Source: CAVYTF01 sp963708205
Lineage (GTDB): Bacteria; Bacteroidota; Bacteroidia; Chitinophagales; Chitinophagaceae
Direction of reading: 5' to 3'
Assembly: GCA_963708205.1 (NCBI GenBank)
Contig: OY970196.1
Span: 930,001-994,000, forward strand
DNA: 64,000 bases
Both the position numbers and the translations under genes were made by a program. Positions 23,794 to 32,589 of the stretch are shown here, piece by piece. The first letter of the stretch is position 1, and each line of letters begins with the position of its first letter. The notes below the pieces were generated by a model, which was given only the letters and a program-made list of their open reading frames with translations, was not told where the DNA came from and searched no databases.

Positions 23794-25771
23794 AGTGATC
23801 AAAAAAACATTTGCAGAGAAACAAAAAATACCAACGCACATATCACCAATGCTTTGCACTTTAGCGAAAGAGCCATTTACAAAGCAAGGTTGGCTATATG
23901 AAGTAAAGTGGGATGGATATAGAATTATTGGTTATAAGAATGGTAGCAATGTGACACTCCGTTCAAGGTCAGGGCTTGATTATACAGATAGATATATTGC
24001 TGTCTCAAAGGCTATAAAAAAAATGAAAGGAGATTTTATTATCGATGGTGAAGTAGTAGCATTTGATGAAGAAGGGCAAATGAGTTTTGATTTAGTACAG
24101 AAAGCAAATCCAACCGGACCGATTGCATATTATGTATTTGACATCTTGCAGCATGGGCAAAAAGATTTGAAGCAAATGCCTTTATTGGAAAGAAAGAAAA
24201 TGCTTCAATCTATTATTCCAAAAAATAGTATAGTAAAGTATAGCGATAGTTTTCCTGATGGCATTGCTTTATATGAACAGGCTTTAAAATTAGACCTTGA
24301 AGGAGTAGTTGCAAAGAAAGAAAACAGTGTTTATCAACCCGGCAAAAGAGGCAATGACTGGCTCAAAATACCAACTGCTAAAAGACAGGAATTTGTTATA
24401 GGCGCCTGGGCTGAATCAACAAAAGCAAGATCATTCCGGTCTTTACTTTTTGGTGCATATAACAGCAATGGCAAACTTGAATGGATAGGGCGTTCAGGAG
24501 GAGGCTTTAAAGAACAGGAAATGCCTGAAATCCTGAAGAAATTACAAGCATTGGAAATAAAGAATTCTCCTTTTGTAAATAAAATCTTAGACACGAAAGG
24601 TGCAGTACTACACTATGTAAAACCTGAACTTGTTGCTAATTTCAAATTCGCTACATGGACACAATCAGGACGAATCAGAAAGCCTGCAACTTTCTTAGGT
24701 TTCAGACATGATAAGAAAGCAGTTGATGTAGTGCGTGAAATTCCCTTAACTGAAAATCAGGAAGAAAATGTTATTGAAAACAATGAAAAACCAGTTGCAA
24801 CAAAAAAGGTAAAAACTTCTTTGAGTAGCAACTGGTCTGAACTTGAAAATATTGCTGTAACATCAAAAGATGAAATTGCTATTGAAGGCTGTAAGATAGA
24901 ATTAAACAATATTGACAGGGAACTTTGGAAAGGAATAACAAAAGCGGATTTAATTCAATACTATAATCAAATCAGCGATTATATTTTACCACAGTTGAAA
25001 GACAGACCTTTATCGCTGCATATAAAACCCTACTCTGCAAATGCGCCGGGTCTTTATATAAAAGATATGGAAGGAAGGCAACCAGAATGTGCAGACATAT
25101 TTTCAACTAAACGCAAACACCCAAAGCCGGGTAAGCGGAGTGTAATTGATTACCTCGTTTGCAACAATAAATCAACGCTTCTCTATCTTATAAATTTAGG
25201 ATGTATAGACATTAATCCATGGACTTCCAGGCAACAAGATTATTTACATCCTGATTTTATCATTATAGACCTTGATCCTTCTGATGAAGATTTTACAAAA
25301 GCTATTATCGCAGCGCAAGCCTGCAAGCAATTTTTTGATGAACATAAACTGAAAGCATTTGTGAAAACAAGCGGAAAGACAGGAATACATTTATTTATCC
25401 CTTGTAATGGTTTTTCATTTCCTCAAGCAAGAACAATCGCAGTTAATATTTCAAAACAGGTTACTTCTATGATACCTGAAATTGCTACAAGCGAGAACTC
25501 AATTTCAAGTCGCGGTGACAAAATATTTATTGACTATAACCAAAATGATGAAGCAGATACTGTTGCTTCTGCTTACTCCTGCAGACCGTATAAAATACCA
25601 ACAGTCTCAACTCCGCTCGATTGGAAGGAAGTAAAAGAAAGTTTGCATCCTGAACAATTTACAATTAATAACATTTTTGACCGGCTTAAAAAGAAGCATG
25701 ATTTATGGAGTGATCTTTTCAATGCAAAAGTTAAACAGTCTAATACTTTACTTCTAAAAGAATTTTTATGA
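23786..25771 (+). CDS. ligD: DNA ligase D (ATP ligase-polymerase fusion, no PE domain)
   Basis: LigD repairs double-strand breaks by bacterial end joining. Residues ~20-315 form the ATP-dependent ligase. They show the nucleotidyl-lysine motif KWDGYR (Lys41), DGEVVAFDEEG, EGVVAKKENS, GRSGGGF and the OB-fold end WTQSGRIRKPATFLGFRHDK. Residues ~365-640 form the primase-like polymerase, with FIIIDLDPSD (Asp495, Asp497), KTSGKTGIHLFIP and FIDYNQN (Asp583). The order is Lig then Pol. The 3'-phosphoesterase (PE) domain common in Bacteroidetes LigD is missing. No ku gene lies in the window. The gene follows an unknown gene with an 8-bp overlap, probably under the palindrome at 23220-23237. Confidence 0.93.
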   Translation: MSKVIKKTFAEKQKIPTHISPMLCTLAKEPFTKQGWLYEVKWDGYRIIGYKNGSNVTLRSRSGLDYTDRYIAVSKAIKKMKGDFIIDGEVVAFDEEGQMSFDLVQKANPTGPIAYYVFDILQHGQKDLKQMPLLERKKMLQSIIPKNSIVKYSDSFPDGIALYEQALKLDLEGVVAKKENSVYQPGKRGNDWLKIPTAKRQEFVIGAWAESTKARSFRSLLFGAYNSNGKLEWIGRSGGGFKEQEMPEILKKLQALEIKNSPFVNKILDTKGAVLHYVKPELVANFKFATWTQSGRIRKPATFLGFRHDKKAVDVVREIPLTENQEENVIENNEKPVATKKVKTSLSSNWSELENIAVTSKDEIAIEGCKIELNNIDRELWKGITKADLIQYYNQISDYILPQLKDRPLSLHIKPYSANAPGLYIKDMEGRQPECADIFSTKRKHPKPGKRSVIDYLVCNNKSTLLYLINLGCIDINPWTSRQQDYLHPDFIIIDLDPSDEDFTKAIIAAQACKQFFDEHKLKAFVKTSGKTGIHLFIPCNGFSFPQARTIAVNISKQVTSMIPEIATSENSISSRGDKIFIDYNQNDEADTVASAYSCRPYKIPTVSTPLDWKEVKESLHPEQFTINNIFDRLKKKHDLWSDLFNAKVKQSNTLLLKEFL

Positions 25772-25998
25772 TCAGTTAATGTCTAACCAACCAATCATCA
25801 AACTAATAAGGTATTTAACTTTGCTTCCTTCACTGCACTTACCCTTAAAATCGCTTTAAAATCACCTGCAACATTTCCAAAATATAAAACGCTTGTTTAC
25901 CTTAGTAAGAGCAACCAAACGATTGCTTCCTGCATTTTAAGCCGCACGCCCTGTGCAACAGGCATTGTAAAAAGCCAAGTCAATTTAAAATCAGGTAC

Positions 25999-26292
25999 AT
26001 GCATAAGAAATCCAAAACTGCAAAGCAGAAGGCTACTGCAAAAAAGACTGCCAAACCAAAGGCTACAGTCAAAAGACCGGAAACCAAAAAACAGTTCAAG
26101 CAATTCACCAGGTCAGTAATGGAAGAAAAGTTGCTAAGCATCGAGGACATCAGTGCAAAGTTTGGAATAAGCACGCGCACTTTGTACAGCTATTGCAACA
26201 GGGGCTTGCTGCCCTGCTACAAATGGAGGACAAGGATACGGTTTGTAGAATCAGAAATTACGGAGGCTTTCCGCGATTCCAGGTTGCTGTAA
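25999..26292 (+). CDS. HTH DNA-binding protein with Lys/Ala-rich tail
   Basis: The 97-residue product has a very basic N-terminal tail (KKSKTAKQKATAKKTAKPKA) like histone-H1-type DNA-binding tails. A helix-turn-helix of the MerR/excisionase kind follows, LLSIEDISAKFGISTRTLYS then YCNRGLLPCYKWRTRIRFVE. The methionine at residue 41 (MEEKLLSIED) could be the true start if the tail were not translated, but the tail is in frame and well composed. It lies downstream of ligD by 227 bp. A perfect TAACTTTG element at 25816-25823 in the gap may drive it from 176 bp away. The target is unknown. Confidence 0.7.
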   Translation: MHKKSKTAKQKATAKKTAKPKATVKRPETKKQFKQFTRSVMEEKLLSIEDISAKFGISTRTLYSYCNRGLLPCYKWRTRIRFVESEITEAFRDSRLL

Positions 26293-26395
26293 GCTGATTT
26301 TTCATAACAGGTATTGTATGCATTGTCATGCAGGGTTTCAGCTATCGATAAAAAAGCCGGGCTCTAAAAATCCTGCGACAGGATATTATTTCTTC

Positions 26396-26422
26396 AAGCG
26401 CTTTACAATAAAGCGCTTTTTA
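26396..26422 (+). terminator. Rho-independent terminator (AAGCGCTTTA hairpin)
   Basis: AAGCGCTTTA-CAA-TAAAGCGCTT forms a perfect 10-bp stem followed by TTT. It ends transcription from the HTH gene before the surface-protein cluster. A near copy, together with about 80 bp of flanking sequence, precedes the next gene at 28524-28552. The rest of the 225-bp gap holds no gene. Confidence 0.75.
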
Positions 26423-26517
26423 ATTTGTGTATGTAAGGAAATGGTCTACATTTATTCTTTCATTTCTTACGACTGTAGCAAGTCATTTCAATTATTAATT
26501 ATTTAAACTCTTCTGTC

Positions 26518-28500
26518 ATGAAACCAAAATTACTATTAGCATTAATCATTTGCTGCCTGTTCATGCAAACCACTTATGCGCAAAACCCTTCAGCAGCAAA
26601 GCTTGCAAAGGCTAATGCACAACTTTCCAATCTCGTTGCACCAACAGCGGTAAATATAACCTTGGCACCGGGCATTGCAGATTCCTTAAGCCTTGGAAGC
26701 AAAGCATTCAAATGGAAGAACCTGAATATAGATAATGTAGTATTTGCAGATAAGTCTATTCAGACAACTGCGTTTATTCCTTATACAGCAGGCACAGGTA
26801 TAATGATCACAGGTCATACAATTAGTAGCAGTAATTCAGGAGGTTGGTCATTAACAGGCAATGCAGGCACCAACCCTTCCACAAATTTTATTGGTACAAC
26901 AGATGCAAAATCTTTGGTCTTTAAAGTAAATAATACCCAGGCAGGTTTAATTGATTACAGTACCTATAATACAGGAACACGCAACACTGCCTTTGGTGAG
27001 ATAGCCTTGTATTTCAATACTTCAGGAATGGAAAATACTGCAACGGGTTATGGTACACTTTATTCCAATACCACAGGTAATGATAACTCAGCACTTGGTA
27101 AATATGCCTTGTTTACCAATAACCAGGGGAGCTATAATACAGCACTGGGATATAACGCGATGTTCTTTAATACAAGTGGCGTTAGTAACACAGCAATAGG
27201 AAGTAATGCTCTTCAGAATAATACAATAGGCAGTAATAACACGGCAAATGGCTTTGAAGCGCTATTTAATAATACAACAGGTTATAGCAATGTAGCCATA
27301 GGTACGCATGCTTTATACAATAATACAGATCAAGATAATCTTGTTGCGATTGGTGACTCAGCATTATACAATAATGGAGATGGCTTTTCTAATATGGCAA
27401 TTGGCTCCAAGGCGCTTTACTCCAACACAACAGGATATGAAAACACAGCAGACGGAAATCAATCTCTTTACTTAAATACAACAGGAGTAGGCAATACTGC
27501 CAATGGTTTCTATGCGCTTCACTACAACACAACAGGAATTGGAAACACTGCCATTGGTTACCAAGCGCTTTACTCCAACTCAACAGGAGGATATAATACC
27601 GTTGTAGGGACCGGCGCAGATGTAAATGCTGATGGGTATAGCAAAAGTGCTGCTTTTGGCGCCTATGCTACTATTACTGCCAGCAACCAGGTTCGCATTG
27701 GAGATGGCGACGTTACCAGCATTGGCGGCTATGCGAATTGGACAAACATATCTGATGGCAGGGTAAAACAAAACATCAAACAAAATGTACCGGGACTTGC
27801 ATTTATCAATAAACTCCAACCTATCACTTATAATCTTGATCTGGATGCTGCAGACAGAATTGTTCAAAGACCACAAATAAAAGACAAAGATGGCAAAGCC
27901 ATTCAGCCTTCACAAATTGAGCTTGCTGCCAGAAAAGCAAAAGAACAAATAACTTATACAGGCTTTATCGCACAGGATGTAGAAGCAGCAGCAAAGAGCC
28001 TAAACTATGATTTCAGCGGAGTAGATGCTGCAAAGAACAGCAAAGACCTGTATGGGTTAAGATATGCAGAGTTTGTTGTGCCGCTGGTAAAAGGTGAACA
28101 GGAATTATCAGCAGAAAATGATTCTCTCAGAGCCAATAATATTTCTCTTCAATCACAGATCAATGAATTAAAAACAATGGTACAATTGCTTGCAAGCAAA
28201 AGCGGAGTAGCATTGCCCTCAAACAGTATTTCTCTATCATCTGCTTCAATAGAACAAAACATACCAAATCCCTTTAAAGGAACAACGACTATTAGTTACA
28301 CTTTACCTCAACAATACAATTCAGCACAGATCATCATTACAGACAACAATGGACATACGCTAAAGACAATGAATGTTTCAGGCAATGGCAAAGGCACCTT
28401 GAATGTAGATGCATCTACCCTTTCATCAGGAGCTTATAGCTATTCTTTATTGATTGATGGAAAATTGATCAGCACAAAACAAATGGTGCTGGCGAAGTGA
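26518..28500 (+). CDS. S74 tail-fibre-like surface protein with type IX sorting domain (660 aa)
   Basis: The signal peptide ends TTYAQ. Residues ~22-95 are a stalk shared with the paralogues at 32590 and 35570 (NPSAAKLAKANAQLSNLVAP). The signature WSLTGNAGT...NFIGTTD follows, then about fifteen ~16-residue YadA-head-like repeats (NTAFGEIALYFNTSG type). The S74 intramolecular chaperone begins near residue 410 with ISDGRVKQNI and includes TYTGFIAQDVE and LYGLRYAEFVVPLVKG. A short coiled coil and a type IX sorting domain (IEQNIPNPFKGTTTISYTLP...KQMVLAK) end the protein. S74 domains help trimeric fibres fold. This is probably a trimeric surface adhesin exported by the type IX system. It opens a cluster of four such genes. 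Confidence 0.88.
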   Translation: MKPKLLLALIICCLFMQTTYAQNPSAAKLAKANAQLSNLVAPTAVNITLAPGIADSLSLGSKAFKWKNLNIDNVVFADKSIQTTAFIPYTAGTGIMITGHTISSSNSGGWSLTGNAGTNPSTNFIGTTDAKSLVFKVNNTQAGLIDYSTYNTGTRNTAFGEIALYFNTSGMENTATGYGTLYSNTTGNDNSALGKYALFTNNQGSYNTALGYNAMFFNTSGVSNTAIGSNALQNNTIGSNNTANGFEALFNNTTGYSNVAIGTHALYNNTDQDNLVAIGDSALYNNGDGFSNMAIGSKALYSNTTGYENTADGNQSLYLNTTGVGNTANGFYALHYNTTGIGNTAIGYQALYSNSTGGYNTVVGTGADVNADGYSKSAAFGAYATITASNQVRIGDGDVTSIGGYANWTNISDGRVKQNIKQNVPGLAFINKLQPITYNLDLDAADRIVQRPQIKDKDGKAIQPSQIELAARKAKEQITYTGFIAQDVEAAAKSLNYDFSGVDAAKNSKDLYGLRYAEFVVPLVKGEQELSAENDSLRANNISLQSQINELKTMVQLLASKSGVALPSNSISLSSASIEQNIPNPFKGTTTISYTLPQQYNSAQIIITDNNGHTLKTMNVSGNGKGTLNVDASTLSSGAYSYSLLIDGKLISTKQMVLAK

Positions 28501-28523
28501 TTATTCTTTCATATTATTTCTTC

Positions 28524-28552
28524 AAAGCGCTTTAAAATAAAGCGCTTTTTAA
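28524..28552 (+). terminator. Rho-independent terminator (AAAGCGCTTTA hairpin)
   Basis: AAAGCGCTTTA-AAA-TAAAGCGCTTT forms an 11-bp stem followed by T residues, 24 bp after the stop of the first S74 gene. It is a near copy of the terminator at 26396, and the following ~50 bp are also alike (both contain TACATTTA, one base off TAnnTTTG). Terminator plus leader therefore looks like part of a duplicated gene unit. Confidence 0.75.
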
Positions 28553-28655
28553 TTTGTGAATCTAAGAATTGATTTTACATTTAGTCTTTCATTTTCTCTT
28601 GCCGTATCATTAAAATAAAACAATCTTCTATTAATTAATCATCGCAACTTTTATC

Positions 28656-30215
28656 ATGAAAACAAGTATTTACACAACAACAATGGTTATTTTATTATGC
28701 GCCACAACTTATTTAGCAAATGCACAATCAACAGGAAGTGTCAATAAGTACTGGTCCCTCACAGGCAACAGCGGAACCTCTACAACAAAAGATTTCTTAG
28801 GGACAACAGATGCAAAGGGAGTTATATTTCGTACAGATGATACCGAGCGTATGCGCATAGTAGCTGGTGGCAATATTGGTATCGGTACCAAGGCACCTGC
28901 TTATAAATTAGATGTTGTTGGAGATATAAACCAGAGTAACGGAAGTATTATAAGAGTAGGCGGCGCCCGGGTTATTAAATATGATTCAATATATTACAAC
29001 CTTTGGATTGGCGGTGGAGGGTTTTCTGATGATGTTTCCGTTAACGGATATGGTAATTACAATACCGCCAATGGCAGTCTCAGTCTTTATTCAAATACTA
29101 CGGGCTATGAAAGTACAGCAAATGGCAGTTACAGTCTTTATGCCAATACTACGGGTTATGAAAATACAGCGTATGGAGATTTTAGTCTGATGAGGAATAC
29201 TACGGGCAATAACAATACTGCAGCTGGAGAGTATGCCCTTTTTACCACTACAGCCTCCAATAATAATACAGCGATCGGCTTTCAGGCAGGCTTTGTGTAT
29301 AATAATGGATACAACAATGTTTTTCTGGGTGCCAATACTGATGTAAATGGCAATGGATATTATAATGATATTGTAATTGGGCAGGGTACAACGGGCACAA
29401 CTTCAAACCAGGTTACGATGGGTAATTCATCTACCAATTCTTATCGGGCTTATGCCAACTGGAGCAATATAAGTGATAGCAGGGTAAAGCAAAACATTAA
29501 ACAAAATGTACCTGGACTTGCTTTCATCAATAAACTGCAACCGATTACTTATAATCTTAATCTTGATGCGATTGATAAAATAATACAGCCACCTGTTCAA
29601 AAAGATGAAAAGGGAAATGTAATGCAACCCACACAGCAGGAACTATCATCCCGCAAAGCAAAGGAACAAATAACTTATACAGGCTTCATCGCACAGGATG
29701 TAGAAGTAGCAGCAAAGTCTTTGAACTATGACTTCAGCGGAGTAGATGCCGCAAAGAACAGCAAAGATCTGTATGGCTTAAGATATGCAGAGTTTGTTGT
29801 GCCATTGGTGAAAGCAGTGCAAGAGCTAAGTAATGCTAATGATGCAAAGGATGCAACTATAAATACGCAACAGCAACAGATAAATGATTTAGAGGCGAGA
29901 CTTAGCAAACTGGAAGCATTGATGAATGTGCAGCCAACATCTGTAGCTATTTCTTCTGCTTCTATAGAACAAAACATACCTAATCCTTTTAAAGGAACAA
30001 CAACCATCAGTTACACATTACCACAAACCTACAATTCAGCACAGATAATTATTAGGGACAATAGCGGTCATACTTTAAAAGCAATGAATGTTTCAGGAAA
30101 TGGCAAAGGCACCTTGAATGTAGATGCTTCCACACTTTCATCAGGAGCTTATAGCTATTCTTTATTGGTTGATGGAAAATTGATCAGCACAAAACAAATG
30201 GTGCTGGCGAAGTAG
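28656..30215 (+). CDS. S74 tail-fibre-like surface protein with type IX sorting domain (519 aa)
   Basis: The shortest of the four paralogues. After a signal peptide (LANAQ) it goes straight to YWSLTGNSGT and DFLGTTDAKGVIFRTDDTER, with the GNIGIGTKAP motif also seen in the giant protein. It lacks the NPSAAKLAKA stalk. About seven YadA-head-like repeats are followed by S74 from near residue 270 (ISDSRVKQNI; TGFIAQDVE; YGLRYAEFVV), a coiled coil (TINTQQQQINDLEARLSKLE) and a sorting domain nearly identical to that of its neighbour. Its first part links the giant minus-strand protein to this cluster. The last ~60 codons and ~110 bp downstream recur at the end of the 35570 gene. Confidence 0.88.
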   Translation: MKTSIYTTTMVILLCATTYLANAQSTGSVNKYWSLTGNSGTSTTKDFLGTTDAKGVIFRTDDTERMRIVAGGNIGIGTKAPAYKLDVVGDINQSNGSIIRVGGARVIKYDSIYYNLWIGGGGFSDDVSVNGYGNYNTANGSLSLYSNTTGYESTANGSYSLYANTTGYENTAYGDFSLMRNTTGNNNTAAGEYALFTTTASNNNTAIGFQAGFVYNNGYNNVFLGANTDVNGNGYYNDIVIGQGTTGTTSNQVTMGNSSTNSYRAYANWSNISDSRVKQNIKQNVPGLAFINKLQPITYNLNLDAIDKIIQPPVQKDEKGNVMQPTQQELSSRKAKEQITYTGFIAQDVEVAAKSLNYDFSGVDAAKNSKDLYGLRYAEFVVPLVKAVQELSNANDAKDATINTQQQQINDLEARLSKLEALMNVQPTSVAISSASIEQNIPNPFKGTTTISYTLPQTYNSAQIIIRDNSGHTLKAMNVSGNGKGTLNVDASTLSSGAYSYSLLVDGKLISTKQMVLAK

Positions 30216-30374
30216 ATAATGGCAAAACTAAACAGGAAAACCGGAACCTGAAAAATATTGCAAATTGAGTTTCGTTGGAGAATTCATAAATAAAGATCAT
30301 TTGAATTTAGCTTTGCAATCCATCACGGCTTTCAACATTTGCTGTGTTAGTGAATTGGTTGATGGGGCACAGTC
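30216..30374. repeat. Duplicated intergenic segment (with 38258-38390 and 41805-41866)
   Basis: From the stop codon on, about 110 bp match 38258-38370 almost base for base (TAGATAATGGCAAAACTAAA and onward). The later part (CTTTCAACATTTGCTG, then TTAGTGAATTGGTTGATG at about 30346-30363) recurs at 41822-41858. These segments contain no gene and look like remnants of duplicated gene ends plus a dispersed intergenic element. Confidence 0.7.
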
Positions 30375-30404
30375 AAATTTCAATAACTAATAATTTTAAC
30401 GACA

Positions 30405-31004
30405 ATGAATTTGAAAAAAATTGTTTTCTTTACTATTGTCACTCTCATCATTTCTCATAAAAGTACCGCACAAAATTTTGATATTGATTTACTAAAAACC
30501 ATCAATTCTTCAAATAATAATTCCCTTGTTTGGAGGTCTTTTACTTCTTCAGCTTATCCTGTTAGCGCGGGCATTCCTATAATTATCGGAGTTGCCGGAG
30601 AGCTTGATCACAATAAACCAGCATTATATAATGCCTTGCAAATAACAGGTGGTTTACTAACAGCAGCAGTCCTTACAGAAGGTTTAAAGATCACTATAAA
30701 CAGAGAGAGACCGTATCAAAAATATCCTACTTTGATTTATGCTTATGATATAAGTGAAAGCGGAGAATCTTTTCCATCAGCCCATACATCTGTTGCATTT
30801 AGTACTGCTATGAGTTTAGCCATCATTTATAAAAAATGGTATATTGTGGTTCCGTCATTTATTTGGGCAGGCGGCGTAGGGTATTCCAGGTTATATTTGG
30901 GGGAACACTATCCCACGGATGTTTTTGCAGGTGCAGTCATTGGTGCAGGAAGTGCTCTTGTATCACATTGGCTGACAAAAAAGTTTTTGAAAATTGATAA
31001 ATAA
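30405..31004 (+). CDS. PAP2 superfamily phosphatase, exported
   Basis: The 199-residue protein has a signal peptide (VTLIISHKSTAQ) and then hydrophobic segments. It carries the three phosphatase motifs KITINRERP (Lys95 to Arg102-Pro103), PSAH (124-127) and SRLYLGEHYPTD (Arg162, His168, Asp172). PAP2 enzymes dephosphorylate lipid phosphates or polyprenyl pyrophosphates at the membrane. All catalytic residues are present. It sits alone on the plus strand between an S74 gene and an EamA gene, with no obvious operon. The exact substrate cannot be told. Confidence 0.9.
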   Translation: MNLKKIVFFTIVTLIISHKSTAQNFDIDLLKTINSSNNNSLVWRSFTSSAYPVSAGIPIIIGVAGELDHNKPALYNALQITGGLLTAAVLTEGLKITINRERPYQKYPTLIYAYDISESGESFPSAHTSVAFSTAMSLAIIYKKWYIVVPSFIWAGGVGYSRLYLGEHYPTDVFAGAVIGAGSALVSHWLTKKFLKIDK

Positions 31005-31106
31005 CAGCAACTTGTTTCCTATTTGAAATTTAATCAAAATCTTCAAAAGCATTTCTTATACAACAAATAACTATTAATTTGTTTTATAGTCTTAAAGGAT
31101 TGTATT

Positions 31107-31520
31107 ATGTGGTGGATCTATGCTTTACTCTCTGCATTGTTTGCAGCCATGACAGCCATCTTTGCTAAGGTTGGCATTAAAGGTGTTGACACTGATTTGG
31201 CAACGGCAGTTAGAACGGTTGTGATCTTAATTCTTGCCTGGGGCATTGCTCTTTTTAGAGGAGGCGCAGGAACTATACATACCTTATCAAAACAAAATAT
31301 TATTTTTTTATGCTTATCCGGAATAGCAACAGGGCTTTCATGGATATTTTATTTCAAAGCATTGCAATCAGGAAGGGTTTCACAGGTTGCACCTGTTGAT
31401 AAAATGAGCGTGGCTATTGCCATTATATTATCTGTAATATTCCTTGGTGAACCTTTAACTTTAAAAACAGTTATTGGTGCATCTCTCATTATCGGCGGCA
31501 CATTGGTGTTGATATTTTAA
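31107..31520 (+). CDS. Half-size EamA/DMT-family transporter, copy 1
   Basis: The 137-residue membrane protein (MWWIYALLSALFAAMTAIFA) holds one EamA unit of about five hydrophobic segments, ending VIGASLIIGGTLVLIF. Full-length EamA proteins have two units, so half-size forms work as dimers in the drug/metabolite transporter superfamily. Substrate is unknown. The protein is identical to the one encoded at 41251-41664. The genes differ at seven positions, all synonymous, while the flanks are unrelated apart from about 10 bp after the stop. Confidence 0.9.
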   Translation: MWWIYALLSALFAAMTAIFAKVGIKGVDTDLATAVRTVVILILAWGIALFRGGAGTIHTLSKQNIIFLCLSGIATGLSWIFYFKALQSGRVSQVAPVDKMSVAIAIILSVIFLGEPLTLKTVIGASLIIGGTLVLIF

Positions 31521-31603
31521 TGCAAATAAAGAAGACTGCTTATTTAGGTTGTTGCTATAATCTTACCTTCAACTCAGCATTGGAAATTGTGTGTATTTAA
31601 ATC

Positions 31604-32371
31604 TTACACCCATCCACATTTAATTGCTTTACTAATAAGTTCTCCTGTGTTATTTAAGTTTTTTTTGCGAAGCATATTTTTTCTGTGCGTGTCAACAGTT
31701 TGCTTACTGATGTTTAAAAATTCACTGATCTGTTTACTCATTTTACCTTCAATCAAAAGTATGAGGATTTGCTTCTCCCGGTTTGTAAATTCTTGCCCGA
31801 TTTCAACAAAAGTATTTTTTTCGATCACATCTATAAATGAGGGCTCATCTTCCATGCCTATGAAAGATAAAACAGGTCTGCCATTTTGTTTCAGATAAGT
31901 AATATCTGAAAACATATCCAAACTTCTTAAAAGCCGTCCTTTTTCATCATGTTCAATTATTAAAGCCTGGCAAAGCAAACGTGCATAATCGCCATTTTTT
32001 TTTCTGTACCGAAGGTCATGCCGCATTTTATATTGCATTAATTTTTCCACCGGTAATTTGGCAAAAAAATCTGCCATATAATTTCCAAAGGTCAAGAACC
32101 AGGAACGATCCTCAGGATGCAATTGCTCGCTCAAAAATGGAATAGTAAGTTCAGATGATGCATAGCCAAGGACATTTTCTACTTCATTACTAACAAATTC
32201 CAACTCTACGCTATGGTGGTTAAGAATGAAATAAAATGAATCGCCAAGAATAAAAAAGTTCCAAAACTTTTTATATACATCAATCATTGATTTAAATGGA
32301 ATAGGCGCTGATTCACTTCCTAATCTGGAAAATATTTTATCTACCTCATTCTTTAAAATTTCTTGTCTCAT
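31604..32371 (-). CDS. PAS-LuxR transcriptional regulator
   Basis: The 255-residue protein has a PAS-like sensor (about 40-165; FILNHHSVELEFVSNEVENV, LGYASSELTIPFLSEQLHPE) and a C-terminal LuxR/GerE helix-turn-helix (FTNREKQILILLIEGKMSKQ, ISEFLNISKQTVDTHRKNML). No receiver domain and no membrane segment are present, so it probably senses a cytoplasmic signal. It is encoded between S74 gene pairs, on the opposite strand. A perfect 18-bp palindrome (32392-32409) just upstream of its start is a candidate autoregulatory site. Control of the neighbouring surface proteins is possible but only inferred from position. Confidence 0.88.
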   Translation of the reverse strand: MRQEILKNEVDKIFSRLGSESAPIPFKSMIDVYKKFWNFFILGDSFYFILNHHSVELEFVSNEVENVLGYASSELTIPFLSEQLHPEDRSWFLTFGNYMADFFAKLPVEKLMQYKMRHDLRYRKKNGDYARLLCQALIIEHDEKGRLLRSLDMFSDITYLKQNGRPVLSFIGMEDEPSFIDVIEKNTFVEIGQEFTNREKQILILLIEGKMSKQISEFLNISKQTVDTHRKNMLRKKNLNNTGELISKAIKCGWV

Positions 32372-32391
32372 ATGCAGGTTTGAAGTTAAAA

Positions 32392-32409
32392 ATACCTATA
32401 AATAGGTAT
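32392..32409. promoter_or_regulatory. 18-bp perfect palindrome, candidate operator of the LuxR gene
   Basis: ATACCTATAAATAGGTAT has 8-bp arms around a central AA, 21 bp upstream of the regulator start at 32371 and 181 bp before the divergent S74 gene at 32590. The layout equals that at 23220-23237, but the arm sequence differs. Confidence 0.45.
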
Positions 32410-32589
32410 ATGCCGAAACAAAAAGCAAATTTAATTTCGTTAAACACTTAGGAAGGAATTTTTAACTGCTTTGAATTAGCATTATCTCTTAAATATTTGT
32501 TCTATCCGAAAGTTAATTTTTTTAAAATTACCAAGCTTAAAATAAATCAAACAAATCACTAACGATAATATCTCTAAACCCTTTTTAAC

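Noticed and set aside
26318..26506. Plus-strand frame of 62 codons before the first S74 gene
   Set aside because: It runs through the terminator hairpin at 26396 and the leader of the next gene and shows no protein-like features beyond a chance hydrophobic end.
31587..31898. Plus-strand frame of 103 codons opposite the LuxR gene
   Set aside because: It is antisense to the conserved helix-turn-helix of the PAS-LuxR regulator and has no homology-like features.
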